Under the pieces are notes generated by a model that saw nothing but the letters and a program-made list of their open reading frames with translations, had not been told where the DNA came from and did not search any database. The position numbers were made by a program, and so were the translations under genes. Shown piece after piece: positions 35,788 through 44,780 of a stretch of 64,000 bases of DNA (position 1 is the stretch's first letter; every line of letters starts with the position of its first letter). This stretch comes from Arthrobacter sp. Bi83 (GTDB lineage Bacteria > Actinomycetota > Actinomycetes > Actinomycetales > Micrococcaceae): assembly GCF_918698095.1 (NCBI RefSeq), contig NZ_CAKKLY010000011.1:29822-93821 (forward strand), in the 5' to 3' direction.

Positions 35788-36237
35788 CTAGACGCTGGCG
35801 TGCAACCGGGGGAGGACGTCCACCAGCGGAGCCAGCTCGGGGACCTCCTGGGCTTCGGCCAAGGTCCGCTCCAGCGCTGCGTCGTGGACCGGACGGGCCT
35901 CCTCCAGCAACTTGATGCCGTTGGCGGTCAGCTCCGTGTAGATTCCGCGGCGGTCGTCGGCACACAGGATGCGCGTCAGCAGCCCGCGGTCCTCCAGCCT
36001 GTTGACCAGCCGGGTGGTCGCGCTGGCGCTGAGGGCCGTGGCGCGGGCCAGCTGCTGCATGCGCATGTGCCAGCCGTCCTGCCGGCTGAGCGCATCCAGC
36101 ACCGTGTACTCCACTACTGACAGCTGGGCGTGCGCCTGCAGCGAGCGTTCAAGTTCCGCTTCGATCAGGCCGTGCAGTGCCGCCAGCGTGCGCCAGCCCT
36201 GCGCGCGCACTTCCACGGCGTCATCCTTGATGCCCAT
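35788..36237 (-). CDS. MarR-family transcriptional regulator
   Basis: A 149-residue winged-helix regulator: LSVVEYTVLDALSRQDGWHM, then MQQLARATALSASATTRLVN (recognition helix) and the wing DRGLLTRILCADDRRGIYTEL. ATG 36237 has a GGAGGA site; the longer frame upstream reads through the divergent promoter region. It diverges from an MFS exporter gene 154 bases away, the usual arrangement for a MarR repressor and its target. TTGC/GCAA words (about 36290-36322) in the A/T-rich gap may be its operator. Confidence 0.88.
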   Translation of the reverse strand: MGIKDDAVEVRAQGWRTLAALHGLIEAELERSLQAHAQLSVVEYTVLDALSRQDGWHMRMQQLARATALSASATTRLVNRLEDRGLLTRILCADDRRGIYTELTANGIKLLEEARPVHDAALERTLAEAQEVPELAPLVDVLPRLHASV

Positions 36238-36391
36238 CGTTTGTCCTCCTCCAGCCTCGCCGCCAAACGGGGAGGCCCAAATATATAATTGCTTGCGCGG
36301 GGTATCTGCTTGTGCAACAATAAATAACGCGTCTGCAACTACTAGCGTACGCGCCCCACCCCGTTCCGTACAGTTTCTAAGGAGCACTCCC

Positions 36392-37657
36392 ATGCCTATT
36401 GGCCTGATTGCCCTCGCCCTTGGCGGGTTTGGCATCGGACTCACCGAGTTCGTCATCATGGGCCTGCTGCCCATAGTGGCCGCCGACTTCCAGGTCAGCG
36501 AAGCCTCGGCCGGCTGGCTCATCTCCGGCTACGCGCTGGCGGTGGTGGTCGGTGCACTCGGACTGACCGCCGCGGTGACCCGGTTCGAGCGCAAGCCAGT
36601 GCTGGCCGCCCTGCTCGTGCTGTTCATTGCCGGCAACCTCATCTCCGCCACGGCGCCCGACTACGGGATGATGATGATCGGCCGCATTGTGGCAGCCCTT
36701 GCGCACGGCGCCTTCTTCGGCATCGGTGCTGTGGTGGCCGCGGACATGGTGGCGCCCACCAAGAAGGCCGGCGCTATCGCCATCATGTTTACAGGCCTCA
36801 CTGCGGCCAACGTACTGGGCGTGCCCTTCGGCACCATGCTGGGCCAGGCTGCCGGCTGGCGCTCCACGTTCTGGGCCATCACCGGAATCGGCGTGCTGGC
36901 GCTCGCGGGCATCTTGGCACTGGTGCCCAGAACCGGCAGCGGTGACACAGCCCCCGGCGGCCTGCGCAGCGAACTGCGTGCCTTCCGCTCCGGCCAAGTC
37001 TGGCTGTCCATCCTGGTGACCATCCTTGGTTACGGCGGCATGTTCGGCGCCTTCACCTACATCGCCTTCACCCTGACTAAGATCTCCGGATTTTCCGCCT
37101 CCACAGTCCCGTGGCTCCTGATCGTGTTCGGCGTTGGCCTCTTCATCGGCAACACGCTCGGCGGCAAGGCTGCCGACCACAATGTGGACCGCACGCTGCT
37201 GGTGGTCCTGTCGGTGCTTGTGGTGGTGCTTGTGGCCTTCGCCCTAACGGCCGGCAACCAGGTCCTGACCATCGCCTCCATGGTCCTGATGGGGGGCTTC
37301 GGCTTCGCCACGGTGCCGGGCCTCCAGATGCGGGTCATGAAATACGCCGACGGCGCCCCCACCCTCGCGTCCGGCGCCAACATCGGCGCGTTTAACGTAG
37401 GCAACGCCCTCGGCGCCTGGCTGGGCGGCGTGACCATCACCGCCGGCCTCGGCTACACCTCGCCCATCTGGGCCGGCGCCGGCATCACCATGCTGGGCCT
37501 GGCCGTGATGGCCATCGCCGCGGCCAAGGCGCCCGACTCCGCGCCAAACCCTGGTCCCACCGACGCTTCTGCAGATTCGGTCGGGTCCACCACCAACGCT
37601 CCTGCAGATTCCGTCGGGTCCGGCGCCGTCGCTCCTGCACTTCCGGCAGTCCGCTGA
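36392..37657 (+). CDS. MFS transporter, DHA1/AraJ type
   Basis: A 421-residue, 12-helix exporter-like MFS protein. It shows GIGLTEFVIMGLLPIVAADF in helix 1, SAGWLISGYALAVVVGA, and GHxxFFGIGAVVA-like sequence (AHGAFFGIGAVVAADMV), as in AraJ/NepI/Pbu-type drug or metabolite exporters. Following the last helix are two imperfect copies of an Ala-Asp-Ser-Val-Gly-Ser segment, mirrored in the DNA (CTGCAGATTC-GTCGGGTCC twice). AAGGAG precedes ATG 36392. It is divergent from the MarR gene and 34 bases before the aldo/keto reductase. Confidence 0.87.
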   Translation: MPIGLIALALGGFGIGLTEFVIMGLLPIVAADFQVSEASAGWLISGYALAVVVGALGLTAAVTRFERKPVLAALLVLFIAGNLISATAPDYGMMMIGRIVAALAHGAFFGIGAVVAADMVAPTKKAGAIAIMFTGLTAANVLGVPFGTMLGQAAGWRSTFWAITGIGVLALAGILALVPRTGSGDTAPGGLRSELRAFRSGQVWLSILVTILGYGGMFGAFTYIAFTLTKISGFSASTVPWLLIVFGVGLFIGNTLGGKAADHNVDRTLLVVLSVLVVVLVAFALTAGNQVLTIASMVLMGGFGFATVPGLQMRVMKYADGAPTLASGANIGAFNVGNALGAWLGGVTITAGLGYTSPIWAGAGITMLGLAVMAIAAAKAPDSAPNPGPTDASADSVGSTTNAPADSVGSGAVAPALPAVR

Positions 37658-37691
37658 CCCTGGCAAAACACCACAACAAGAGAGAACTTCC

Positions 37692-38537
37692 ATGAATGCA
37701 AGTCAGATCACCACGCCCATCCCTACCGTCACGCTCAACAACGGCGTCCAGATGCCGCAGCTCGGCTTCGGAGTCTTCCAGGTGTCCGACGACGAGACCA
37801 CCGACGCGGTCAGCGCGGCCCTCGCAGCCGGCTACCGGAGCATCGATACCGCCGCGATCTACGGAAACGAGGCCGGAACCGGCCGCGCCCTGGCGGGGTC
37901 GGGGATACCGCGCGGCGAACTGTTCGTCACGTCCAAGGTGTGGGTGGCCGACCACGGTTACGACGCCACCCTCGCTGCCTACGAGTCGAGCCTGGCAAAG
38001 TTGGGCCTCGACTACCTGGACCTCTACCTCATTCACTGGCCGGCTCCGGCCACGGCCGGTTACCTTGAGTCCTGGCGGGCCCTTGAGAAGCTGCTGTCAG
38101 ACGGCCGCGTCAGAGCCATCGGCGTCTCCAACTTCCTGCCCCAGCACCTGGAGAAAATCATTGGTCTGGGCGGAACAGTACCGGCCGTCAACCAGGTGGA
38201 ACTGCACCCGGCGCTCCAGCAGCGGGACGTCGCTGCGGCAAACCAAGCCCACGGCGTGGCCACGGAGGCGTGGAGTCCGCTCGCGCAGGGGGCCGTGCTG
38301 GGGGAGCCGTCCGTCACCGCCATCGCCGCGGCCCATGGTGTGTCGCCCGCCCAGGTGATCCTCCGTTGGCACCTTCACCAAGGCCGCATCATCATCCCCA
38401 AGTCGGTCACTCCGGCGCGGATCCGCGAAAACCTCGATGTGTTCGGATTCGAGCTGACGGACACCGAGCTGGCGGCCATCGACGCCCTTGAACGGGACGG
38501 CCGGACCGGGCCGCATCCCTCTGAGTTCAACGGCTGA
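37692..38537 (+). CDS. Aldo/keto reductase (AKR5-type)
   Basis: A 281-residue NADPH-dependent carbonyl reductase. The catalytic tetrad is visible: Asp and Tyr in YRSIDTAAIYGNEAGTG, Lys in VTSKVWVADHG and His in LYLIHWPAP. The family signature IPKSVTPARIRENLDVF near the C-terminus binds NADPH. The size and motifs fit the 2,5-diketo-gluconate reductase-like group. It sits behind the MFS gene and probably belongs to the MarR-controlled unit, which suggests aldehyde detoxification rather than inositol use. Confidence 0.9.
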   Translation: MNASQITTPIPTVTLNNGVQMPQLGFGVFQVSDDETTDAVSAALAAGYRSIDTAAIYGNEAGTGRALAGSGIPRGELFVTSKVWVADHGYDATLAAYESSLAKLGLDYLDLYLIHWPAPATAGYLESWRALEKLLSDGRVRAIGVSNFLPQHLEKIIGLGGTVPAVNQVELHPALQQRDVAAANQAHGVATEAWSPLAQGAVLGEPSVTAIAAAHGVSPAQVILRWHLHQGRIIIPKSVTPARIRENLDVFGFELTDTELAAIDALERDGRTGPHPSEFNG

Positions 38538-38612
38538 GTCGGCCGGCGCGAGGCGCTGGCCGGCCGGTGGGACTGCGCCGGCGGTGGCCGCCCAAAGGCC
38601 AGGCGGCGGGCG

Positions 38613-39515
38613 CTAGCTGCCGAATGGCAGGCGAGGATCCACGTCCTGGCCTTCCCAGCTTTGGCGGACCCAGCCATGGTGGGGGTCGTCGCTGATGAGC
38701 CAGTCGCGGACCCGGCCCGGCCCGGCCATGACATTGAGGTAGTACAGGTCGTAGCCGGGCGCGGCCATGGCGGGGCCGTGCCAGCCATAGGGAACCAGGA
38801 CCACATCGCCGGTGCGGACCTCGGCTGCGACGTCGATGGGGCGCTCGTCCGAGGCATAGACGCGCTGGTATCCGATGGCGTCCGCGTCAGGTCCTGGACC
38901 GGATGCGCCCGGAACATCTGCCACCCTGGTCTCGAAGTAGTAGATCTCCTCGAGGCGGGTCTCACCGTCCTTCTCCTCGTCGTGCTTGTGAGGAGGGTAG
39001 GAGGACCAGTTGCCGGCGGGGGTGATGACCTCGCACACGATGAAACGGTCCGCCTCCAGCGCCGCGGGGGTGCCGAAGTTGTGGACCTGGCGTGAGCAGT
39101 TCCCGGCACCGCGCAGCTCCACCGGGGTCTCGGCCGCCGCGATCAGACGGGTGGGGTACTGGACTTTCGCGGGTGCCGTCGCGATGGCGACCCGGCCGCC
39201 GTCGGACGAAGTGACCGAGACCGCCTTCTCCGCACCGGAATACAGCACATCACTGGGGCCGCTGAAGACGCCGGCCCGGCCGGCCAGTTCGTACTTCTCG
39301 CCGTCCACCGACACTGTGAAGGCCCCCCCCAGCGGAACCACGATCCGTTCCTCACCCGCGGCGGGGAGTTCGACGACGGCGCCCGGGGCCAGTGTGGCCA
39401 CCTTCAGCCCGGTGTGTGCCCACCCTTCGACGGTGAGTGCGGAGTCCGCTGTTCCCAGCGAAACATCCCAGCAGCCTTCGGCTGCGCTGCCCAGCGGATA
39501 TACCCAGTCGGCCAT
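38613..39515 (-). CDS. iolB: 5-deoxy-glucuronate isomerase (IolB)
   Basis: A 300-residue bicupin enzyme converting 5-deoxyglucuronate to DKG. Metal ligands lie in WSSYPPHKHDEE and RLEEIYYFE (about residues 171-195), with VLVPYGWHGPAMAAPGYDLYYLNVMAGP later, which is diagnostic of IolB. The size is normal. It is on the minus strand, 52 bases behind the GntR regulator gene and likely in one operon with it, split off from the rest of the pathway by the MarR/MFS/AKR insert. Confidence 0.94.
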   Translation of the reverse strand: MADWVYPLGSAAEGCWDVSLGTADSALTVEGWAHTGLKVATLAPGAVVELPAAGEERIVVPLGGAFTVSVDGEKYELAGRAGVFSGPSDVLYSGAEKAVSVTSSDGGRVAIATAPAKVQYPTRLIAAAETPVELRGAGNCSRQVHNFGTPAALEADRFIVCEVITPAGNWSSYPPHKHDEEKDGETRLEEIYYFETRVADVPGASGPGPDADAIGYQRVYASDERPIDVAAEVRTGDVVLVPYGWHGPAMAAPGYDLYYLNVMAGPGRVRDWLISDDPHHGWVRQSWEGQDVDPRLPFGS

Positions 39516-39567
39516 GGATTGTTCTCTTTCAGATTGTGAGTCGGTCAGGCTTCAGCGCTGAAGGCGT

Positions 39568-40308
39568 CTAACGCTGCACCAGTGTCATTTCAAAACTGTA
39601 GGAATCAGCGCGGTAGACGTGGTGGCCCGTCTCGACGTTCCGGCCCGTGTCGTCCACGGCGGTACGCTCCATGGTGACCAGCGCCGAGCCGGGTTCAGTC
39701 TCGAGGAGGGGTGCCTGGTATTCATTGGCCACCATGGCGCCGATGCGCTGGGTGGCGAGCCGGAAGTTGACCCCGCCGCTGCGCAAAATACTGTAGAGCC
39801 CCTGCGACCCCAGCAACTGCTCGTCGATGTGCGTGATGTCATCGCGGACCCAGTTCTCCATCAGGGCCAGCGGTTTGCCACCGACCTTCCGCAGCCTGGT
39901 GAAGTGGTAGACCTTCGCGCCGGCCGGCAAATGCAGAGCCTGCCTCGTGGCGTCGTCGGCCTCGATGTGCGCGAACGTGAGCACGTCGGTGGTGGGTTTG
40001 CTGCCGTTGTTAGTGAGGTCGTCGTACAGGCTGGAAAGTTCGAGGGGACGCCGGACCTGGCTCGAAACCACCTGGGTGCCCACTCCGCGTTTCCGCACGA
40101 GGAGCCCCGAGCGCACCAGTTCGTCCATCGCCTTGCGCATGGTGGGCCGGGAGAGGTTCAGTTGCGCGGCTAGGTCGATTTCGTTTTCCAGCCGGCTGCC
40201 TGGCTCTAGCAGCCCCGTGTGGATTGCAGCCTCGATGCCCTGCACCACCTGGTGGTAGAGGGGCACCGGCGACGATCTGTCGATGCTGAGGTGAAGTTGG
40301 TTCGCCAT
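39568..40308 (-). CDS. iolR: GntR/HutC-family regulator, probable inositol repressor
   Basis: A 246-residue regulator with an N-terminal winged helix (PLYHQVVQGIEAAIHTGLLE, then LAAQLNLSRPTMRKAMDELV, GLLVRKRGVGTQVV) and a C-terminal UTRA ligand domain (YHFTRLRKVGGKPLALMENW, HHVYRADSYSFEMTL). ATG 40308 has GGGAG upstream; the longer frame starts inside its own operator and is rejected. Location between iolB and the importer genes, plus matching operator-like words at four promoters including its own, identify it as the likely IolR. I use the C. glutamicum gene name by analogy. Confidence 0.85.
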   Translation of the reverse strand: MANQLHLSIDRSSPVPLYHQVVQGIEAAIHTGLLEPGSRLENEIDLAAQLNLSRPTMRKAMDELVRSGLLVRKRGVGTQVVSSQVRRPLELSSLYDDLTNNGSKPTTDVLTFAHIEADDATRQALHLPAGAKVYHFTRLRKVGGKPLALMENWVRDDITHIDEQLLGSQGLYSILRSGGVNFRLATQRIGAMVANEYQAPLLETEPGSALVTMERTAVDDTGRNVETGHHVYRADSYSFEMTLVQR

Positions 40309-40633
40309 TGAGTGCTCCCTTTGCGCTGCGGGCCGTCCTGCGTCCAGGAACCCGTATGTCAGGTGCATGTTCGCTTGATAGGACATACTACCTTTTTGAT
40401 AATAGCAGCGAGAAGCCCCCGGTCAAGGGCCCGCGGCGGATATCTCTGATCCCCCATCCCGGTGCGATTTGGGGGCGGGAGTGGGGCTGATCCTGGGAAT
40501 TTTAGGTACAAACATCCTAATGTCAGGACAAACTATTGACATCTGTGAGCCGAATCACGATGATCGGTGTAGAAGGCGTGGTGACCCCGCAACCTGGCGC
40601 CGGTCCCAGCCCCCAAATCAAAGGAGATTTATC
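40309..40633. promoter_or_regulatory. Divergent control region between the GntR gene and the ABC importer
   Basis: Minus strand: -10 TATTAT (40404-40399) and a start near 40391, directly followed by an operator variant (TTGATAGGACATACTA, 40375-40390) covering the first transcribed bases; a partial copy is at 40356-40367. Plus strand: operator ATGTCAGGACAAACTAT (40520-40536) abutting -35 TTGACA (40536-40541), 17-base spacer, -10 GATGAT (40559-40564), leaving a ~60-base leader with AAAGGAG before GTG 40634. Confidence 0.65.
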
Positions 40634-41629
40634 GTGGTCAAGTTTTCGTGGCGCAAGACGGCCGTCCTCGCCGCCGTTGTTCCCATGCTGGCTCTCAGCG
40701 CGTGCTCCAGCCAGGGCGGACGGGCCCCCGAAGCCAACAGCGCAGGCGGCGCGGGCCAGGTCGCATCGACGCCCCGAATGAAAATTGCCCTGATCACACA
40801 CGCCCCCGCTGGCGACACGTTCTGGGACACCGTCCGTAAGGGCGCGGAGGAAGCAGCGGCCAAAGACAACGTGGAGCTGCTGTACACCGGTGACCCGGAA
40901 GCCGGCCGGCAGTCGCAGTTAATCCAGCAGGCTGTCGACCAGAAGGTGGATGGGATAGCCGTCACCCTGGCCACGCCGGACGCCCTGAAGGGCTCGCTGA
41001 AGAAGGCCGCCGAGGCAGGCATTCCCATCGTCAGCCTCAACGCCGGCGAATCCGTCTCCAAGCAGCTCGGTGCCTTCACTCACTTCGGTTCCAACGAGCA
41101 GCTGGCCGGTCAGGCCGTGGGAGAAAAGCTGGCAGGGGAGGGATTCAAGCACCCGATCTGCGTGATCCAGGCCCAGGGGCATGTGGGCCTCGAAGCCCGC
41201 TGTCAAGGCGTGAAGTCAAAGGTGCCCGGGACGGAGATCCTGTACGTGAACGGGGCTGACATGACGGCGGTCGAGTCCACGGCGACCGCCAAGCTGCAGG
41301 CCTCCAAGGATGCTGATGTCATCATCGGCCTAGGCGCACCGATCACGCTGACGCTCCTGAAGTCCGTCGCGACCGCGGGAAGTTCCGCCAAGGTGGCCAG
41401 CTTCGACCTCAACCGCGACCTTACCCAGAAGATCGTCGATGGCAGCGTGCTGTTCACGGTGGACCAGCAGCCGTGGCTGCAGGGTTACGGCGCCGTTGAC
41501 GCGTTGTGGCAGAACAAGCGCGGCGGCTTCAAGCTCGGTGGCGGCCAGTCGGTGCTGACCGGTCCGGCCATCGTCGACAAATCCAACGCCGCAGACGTCC
41601 TGAAGTTCGCCGAGCAGGGCATCCGCTAA
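40634..41629 (+). CDS. Sugar ABC transporter substrate-binding lipoprotein (inositol-type)
   Basis: A 331-residue periplasmic-binding-protein type 1 (RbsB-like) lipoprotein. The signal peptide ends in a lipobox (LALSACSS); the fold starts MKIALITHAPAGDTFWDTVR and contains LIQQAVDQKVDGIAVTLATP and VLFTVDQQPWLQGYGAVDALW. That last segment is typical of ribose/xylose/inositol binders. GTG 40634 is fixed by AAAGGAG seven bases upstream. The regulator site and neighbours suggest myo-inositol or an isomer as ligand. Confidence 0.88.
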   Translation: MVKFSWRKTAVLAAVVPMLALSACSSQGGRAPEANSAGGAGQVASTPRMKIALITHAPAGDTFWDTVRKGAEEAAAKDNVELLYTGDPEAGRQSQLIQQAVDQKVDGIAVTLATPDALKGSLKKAAEAGIPIVSLNAGESVSKQLGAFTHFGSNEQLAGQAVGEKLAGEGFKHPICVIQAQGHVGLEARCQGVKSKVPGTEILYVNGADMTAVESTATAKLQASKDADVIIGLGAPITLTLLKSVATAGSSAKVASFDLNRDLTQKIVDGSVLFTVDQQPWLQGYGAVDALWQNKRGGFKLGGGQSVLTGPAIVDKSNAADVLKFAEQGIR

Positions 41630-41640
41630 CAGTCCGCCAG

Positions 41641-41667
41641 CCTGGCCCGGCCCAGTGCCGGGCCAGG
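41641..41667 (+). terminator. Hairpin between the binding-protein and permease genes
   Basis: Perfect 11-bp stem CCTGGCCCGGC/GCCGGGCCAGG with a 5-base loop, no T-run, then the permease ribosome site AAGGAG 17 bases before ATG. Such hairpins usually let binding-protein mRNA accumulate above that of the membrane subunits. Confidence 0.6.
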
Positions 41668-41684
41668 GAGCAAGGAGAATCATC

Positions 41685-42740
41685 ATGACCATGACCCCGA
41701 CAATGACAAAACCAGCTGTGGTGGATGAACGCGTTGGAAAGCGCAACCCTCTGCAACAGTTGCTCGGACGTCCGGAAGTAGGCGCCCTCGTCGGCGCGAT
41801 CGTCCTCTTTATCTTTTTTGCCGCCGTTTCCCAGACGTTCATCCAACCGAATGCCTTCGCCACCGTCCTCTACGGCAGTTCCACCATCGGCATCATGGCG
41901 GTGGGGGTCTCGTTGCTGATGATCGGCGGCGAGTTCGACCTTTCCACGGGCGTCGCGGTCATCAGCTCAGCGCTGACGGCGTCGATGTTTAGCTGGTACT
42001 TCAGCATGAACGTCTGGGTCGGCGTGATCCTGGCCCTGGTGGTGTCGCTGAGCATCGGCTTCATCAACGGCTGGATCCTCATGAAGACCAAGCTCCCGAG
42101 CTTCATCGTCACCCTCGCCACGTTCCTGATGCTGACCGGCCTGAACCTGGGCCTGACCCGCCTGATCGGCGGCGGAGTGTCCTCCCCGTCCATCTCCACC
42201 ATGGACGGCTACGAGTCAGCGCAGGCCGTCTTCTCCTCGTCGGTGAACATCGCCGGGGTGGATGTGAAGAACACCGTCTTCATCTGGATCGCTCTGGTTG
42301 CTGTGGCGTCCTGGGTGCTGCTGCGCACCAAGGTCGGCAACTGGATCTTCGCCGTCGGCGGCGACGCCAACGCCGCCCGCGCCGTCGGCGTCCCCGTCAA
42401 GGCGACCAAGATCGGCCTCTTCATGGCGGTCGGGTTTTGCGGCTGGATCCTGGGCATGCACAACCTGTTCGCGTTTGACGCCGTCCAGTCCGGCGAGGGC
42501 GTGGGCAACGAATTCCTCTACATCATCGCCGCAGTTATCGGCGGCTGCCTGCTCACCGGTGGCTATGGTTCGGCCGTGGGCGGCGCGATCGGCGCCTTTA
42601 TTTTCGGCATGGCCAACAAGGGCATCGTCTACGCCCAGTGGAACCCGGACTGGTTCAAGTTCTTCCTGGGCCTGATGCTTCTCCTGGCCACCATCGTGAA
42701 CCTGATCGTCAAGCGCCGCGCAGATTCAAGTAAAGGCTGA
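41685..42740 (+). CDS. Sugar ABC transporter permease (RbsC/IatP type)
   Basis: A 351-residue permease with about nine membrane segments. The BPD_transp_2 family marks are [21 protein letters not shown] (near residue 78) and the ATPase-contact loop [20 protein letters not shown] near 222, with [21 protein letters not shown] near 280. The start ATG 41685 is set by AAGGAG; three further in-frame ATGs follow closely. It pairs with the neighbouring binding protein and single-cassette ATPase. Confidence 0.9.
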   Translation: MTMTPTMTKPAVVDERVGKRNPLQQLLGRPEVGALVGAIVLFIFFAAVSQTFIQPNAFATVLYGSSTIGIMAVGVSLLMIGGEFDLSTGVAVISSALTASMFSWYFSMNVWVGVILALVVSLSIGFINGWILMKTKLPSFIVTLATFLMLTGLNLGLTRLIGGGVSSPSISTMDGYESAQAVFSSSVNIAGVDVKNTVFIWIALVAVASWVLLRTKVGNWIFAVGGDANAARAVGVPVKATKIGLFMAVGFCGWILGMHNLFAFDAVQSGEGVGNEFLYIIAAVIGGCLLTGGYGSAVGGAIGAFIFGMANKGIVYAQWNPDWFKFFLGLMLLLATIVNLIVKRRADSSKG

Positions 42741-42745
42741 ATATC

Positions 42746-43654
42746 ATGAACGCCAAGCAGATCGACCAGCAACAGCTCCTCAAAGACGAAAAAGATCCAC
42801 TCACCCACACCCCGGTGCACCTGCTCTCGCTGGAGAAGGTGGGCAAGCACTACGGCAACATCGTTGCCCTGACCGACGTCACCATGGCCGTGGACAACGG
42901 CCGCGTCACCTGCGTCCTGGGTGACAACGGCGCCGGCAAGTCAACGCTGATCAAGATCATTGCAGGCCTGCACCGGCACGACGAAGGCGTGCTCCACGTC
43001 ATGGGCGAGGAACGGAAATTCGATTCTCCCAGGGACGCGCTGGATGCCGGCATTGCCACGGTCTACCAGGACCTCGCCGTCGTTCCCCTGATGCCCATCT
43101 GGCGCAACTTCTTCCTCGGTTCCGAGCTGACGTCCGGTTTTGGCCCGTTCAAGAGCCTGGACGTTCAAAAGATGAAGGACATCACCAAAAAGGAACTTGC
43201 CGAGATGGGCATCGACCTGCGCGATGTGGAGCAGCCCATCGGCCAGCTCTCCGGCGGTGAACGCCAGTGCGTCGCGATCGCACGCGCCGTCTACTTCGGC
43301 GCCAAGGTCCTGATCTTGGACGAACCGACGGCCGCCCTGGGCGTGAAGCAGTCCGGCGTCGTCCTGCGCTACATCCTGCAGGCCCGCGACCGCGGACTGG
43401 GCGTCATCTTCATCACCCACAACCCCCACCATGCCTTCCCCGTCGGGGACCGGTTCCTGCTTCTCAAGCGCGGCAAATCCATCGGTTACTACGACAAGAA
43501 GGACATCACCCTCGACGAACTCACCGCCCAGATGGCCGGCGGCGCCGAACTCGCCGAACTCGCCCACGAGCTCGAACAGCTCGGCGGCCACGGCGACGTC
43601 GTCAAGGAAGTCCAGGCCGAAGTCGCCGGCACCGCAAGCCAGCTGCCGGCATGA
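42746..43654 (+). CDS. Sugar ABC transporter ATP-binding protein, single cassette
   Basis: A 302-residue ATPase with one cassette: Walker [12 protein letters not shown], signature [19 protein letters not shown], Walker [19 protein letters not shown]-loop [11 protein letters not shown]. Ribose-type importers normally use a ~500-residue double-cassette ATPase, so this short form (like FrcA) would have to dimerise. The tail after about residue 255 is rich in Ala/Glu/Leu and probably helical. It starts five bases after the permease stop. Confidence 0.9.
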   Translation: MNAKQIDQQQLLKDEKDPLTHTPVHLLSLEKVGKHYGNIVALTDVTMAVDNGRVTCVLGDNGAGKSTLIKIIAGLHRHDEGVLHVMGEERKFDSPRDALDAGIATVYQDLAVVPLMPIWRNFFLGSELTSGFGPFKSLDVQKMKDITKKELAEMGIDLRDVEQPIGQLSGGERQCVAIARAVYFGAKVLILDEPTAALGVKQSGVVLRYILQARDRGLGVIFITHNPHHAFPVGDRFLLLKRGKSIGYYDKKDITLDELTAQMAGGAELAELAHELEQLGGHGDVVKEVQAEVAGTASQLPA

Positions 43655-43692
43655 CCCCTGAAATCGGACTGACAACCAAGCAAAAGGAAAGC

Positions 43693-44727
43693 ATGAAGGA
43701 CATAACGCTCGGGCTCGTCGGCGTCGGCCGCATCGGGGTGATGCACGCCGGCAACATCGCGTCGCTGAACAGCGTGCTGCAGCCGCAGGGGATCAACGTC
43801 CGGCTCAGGCTGACGGATGTTGCCGCGGACCACGCCCGCACCATCGCCCTGGGTCTGGGCGCGGAGTTCCTGCCGTCTGTGGAGGAGCTGATCGGATCGG
43901 GGATCGACGGCCTGGTCATCGCCACCGGCACGGGCACGCACCCGGAGCTGATCAGGGCGGGCGTGGACGCCGGCATTCCGGTGTTCTGCGAGAAGCCGGT
44001 AGCCATGAACGTGGCGGATTCGCTGCCCGTCCTGGACTACATCCGGGCAAATCAGGGAACCGTCCAGATCGGGCACCAGCGGCGGTTCGACGCCGGCTAT
44101 CTCGAGGCCAAGCGCGCCTTCGAGGCAGGCGAGCTTGGCTGGATCCACTCGCTGCGCGCCGTCACCTGTGACATGGCGCCGCCGCCCGTGGAGTTCCTGG
44201 CGACCTCGGGCGGGTTGTTCCGCGACTGCTCAGTCCATGATTTTGACATTCTGCGCTGGCTCACCGGCCGGGAAATCATGGAGGTCTATGCCAAGGGCTC
44301 CAACAACGGGGACCCCGCCATCGGGGCAGTGGGGGACGTGGACACCGCACTTGCCGTGGTGACGTTCGACGACGGCACGCTGGGTTCCGTAGGGGCCTCC
44401 CGCTACAACGGGGCCGGGCACGACGTCCGCCTGGAAATCCAGGGTTCGGCCGGTTCCCTCATGGTGGGCCTTGACGAGAAATCAGCAGTGACCTCCGCGG
44501 AAGCCGGGATTGGGTTCCCGTCGGGAGCCTCCCACAAAACCTTCGCGGAGCGCTTCGACCAGGCCTACCGCTCCGAGGTGGAGGCCTTCGTGGAGCTGGT
44601 GCTCGGCCGGCGGGAAAACGCCTGCACGCCGGAAGACGCCGTGGCGGCCTCCCGGGTTGCTGACGCCGCCCAAGAGTCGCTCGAAACCGGGCTGCCCGTG
44701 CGGCTGGCTGCCGCCGTGGCACTCTAA
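43693..44727 (+). CDS. Gfo/Idh/MocA-family dehydrogenase, probable second inositol dehydrogenase
   Basis: A 344-residue NAD(P)-dependent oxidoreductase: LGLVGVGRIGVMHAGNI at the N-terminus, VFCEKPVAMN near residue 100, QIGHQRRFDAGYLEAKRAF and RDCSVHDFDILRWLTGRE. Its EKPV and HDFDILRW motifs are those of inositol 2-dehydrogenases. As last gene of the importer operon it may oxidise the imported isomer (for instance scyllo- or D-chiro-inositol), distinct from IolG. ATG 43693 with AAAGGA is preferred over ATG 43651, which overlaps the ATPase stop but adds 14 residues outside the fold. Confidence 0.85.
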   Translation: MKDITLGLVGVGRIGVMHAGNIASLNSVLQPQGINVRLRLTDVAADHARTIALGLGAEFLPSVEELIGSGIDGLVIATGTGTHPELIRAGVDAGIPVFCEKPVAMNVADSLPVLDYIRANQGTVQIGHQRRFDAGYLEAKRAFEAGELGWIHSLRAVTCDMAPPPVEFLATSGGLFRDCSVHDFDILRWLTGREIMEVYAKGSNNGDPAIGAVGDVDTALAVVTFDDGTLGSVGASRYNGAGHDVRLEIQGSAGSLMVGLDEKSAVTSAEAGIGFPSGASHKTFAERFDQAYRSEVEAFVELVLGRRENACTPEDAVAASRVADAAQESLETGLPVRLAAAVAL

Positions 44728-44780
44728 GGGCGGAGCTTCCCTGGACGGAGCTTCTCAGGGTGGTGCCGGAAACCGGCAGG

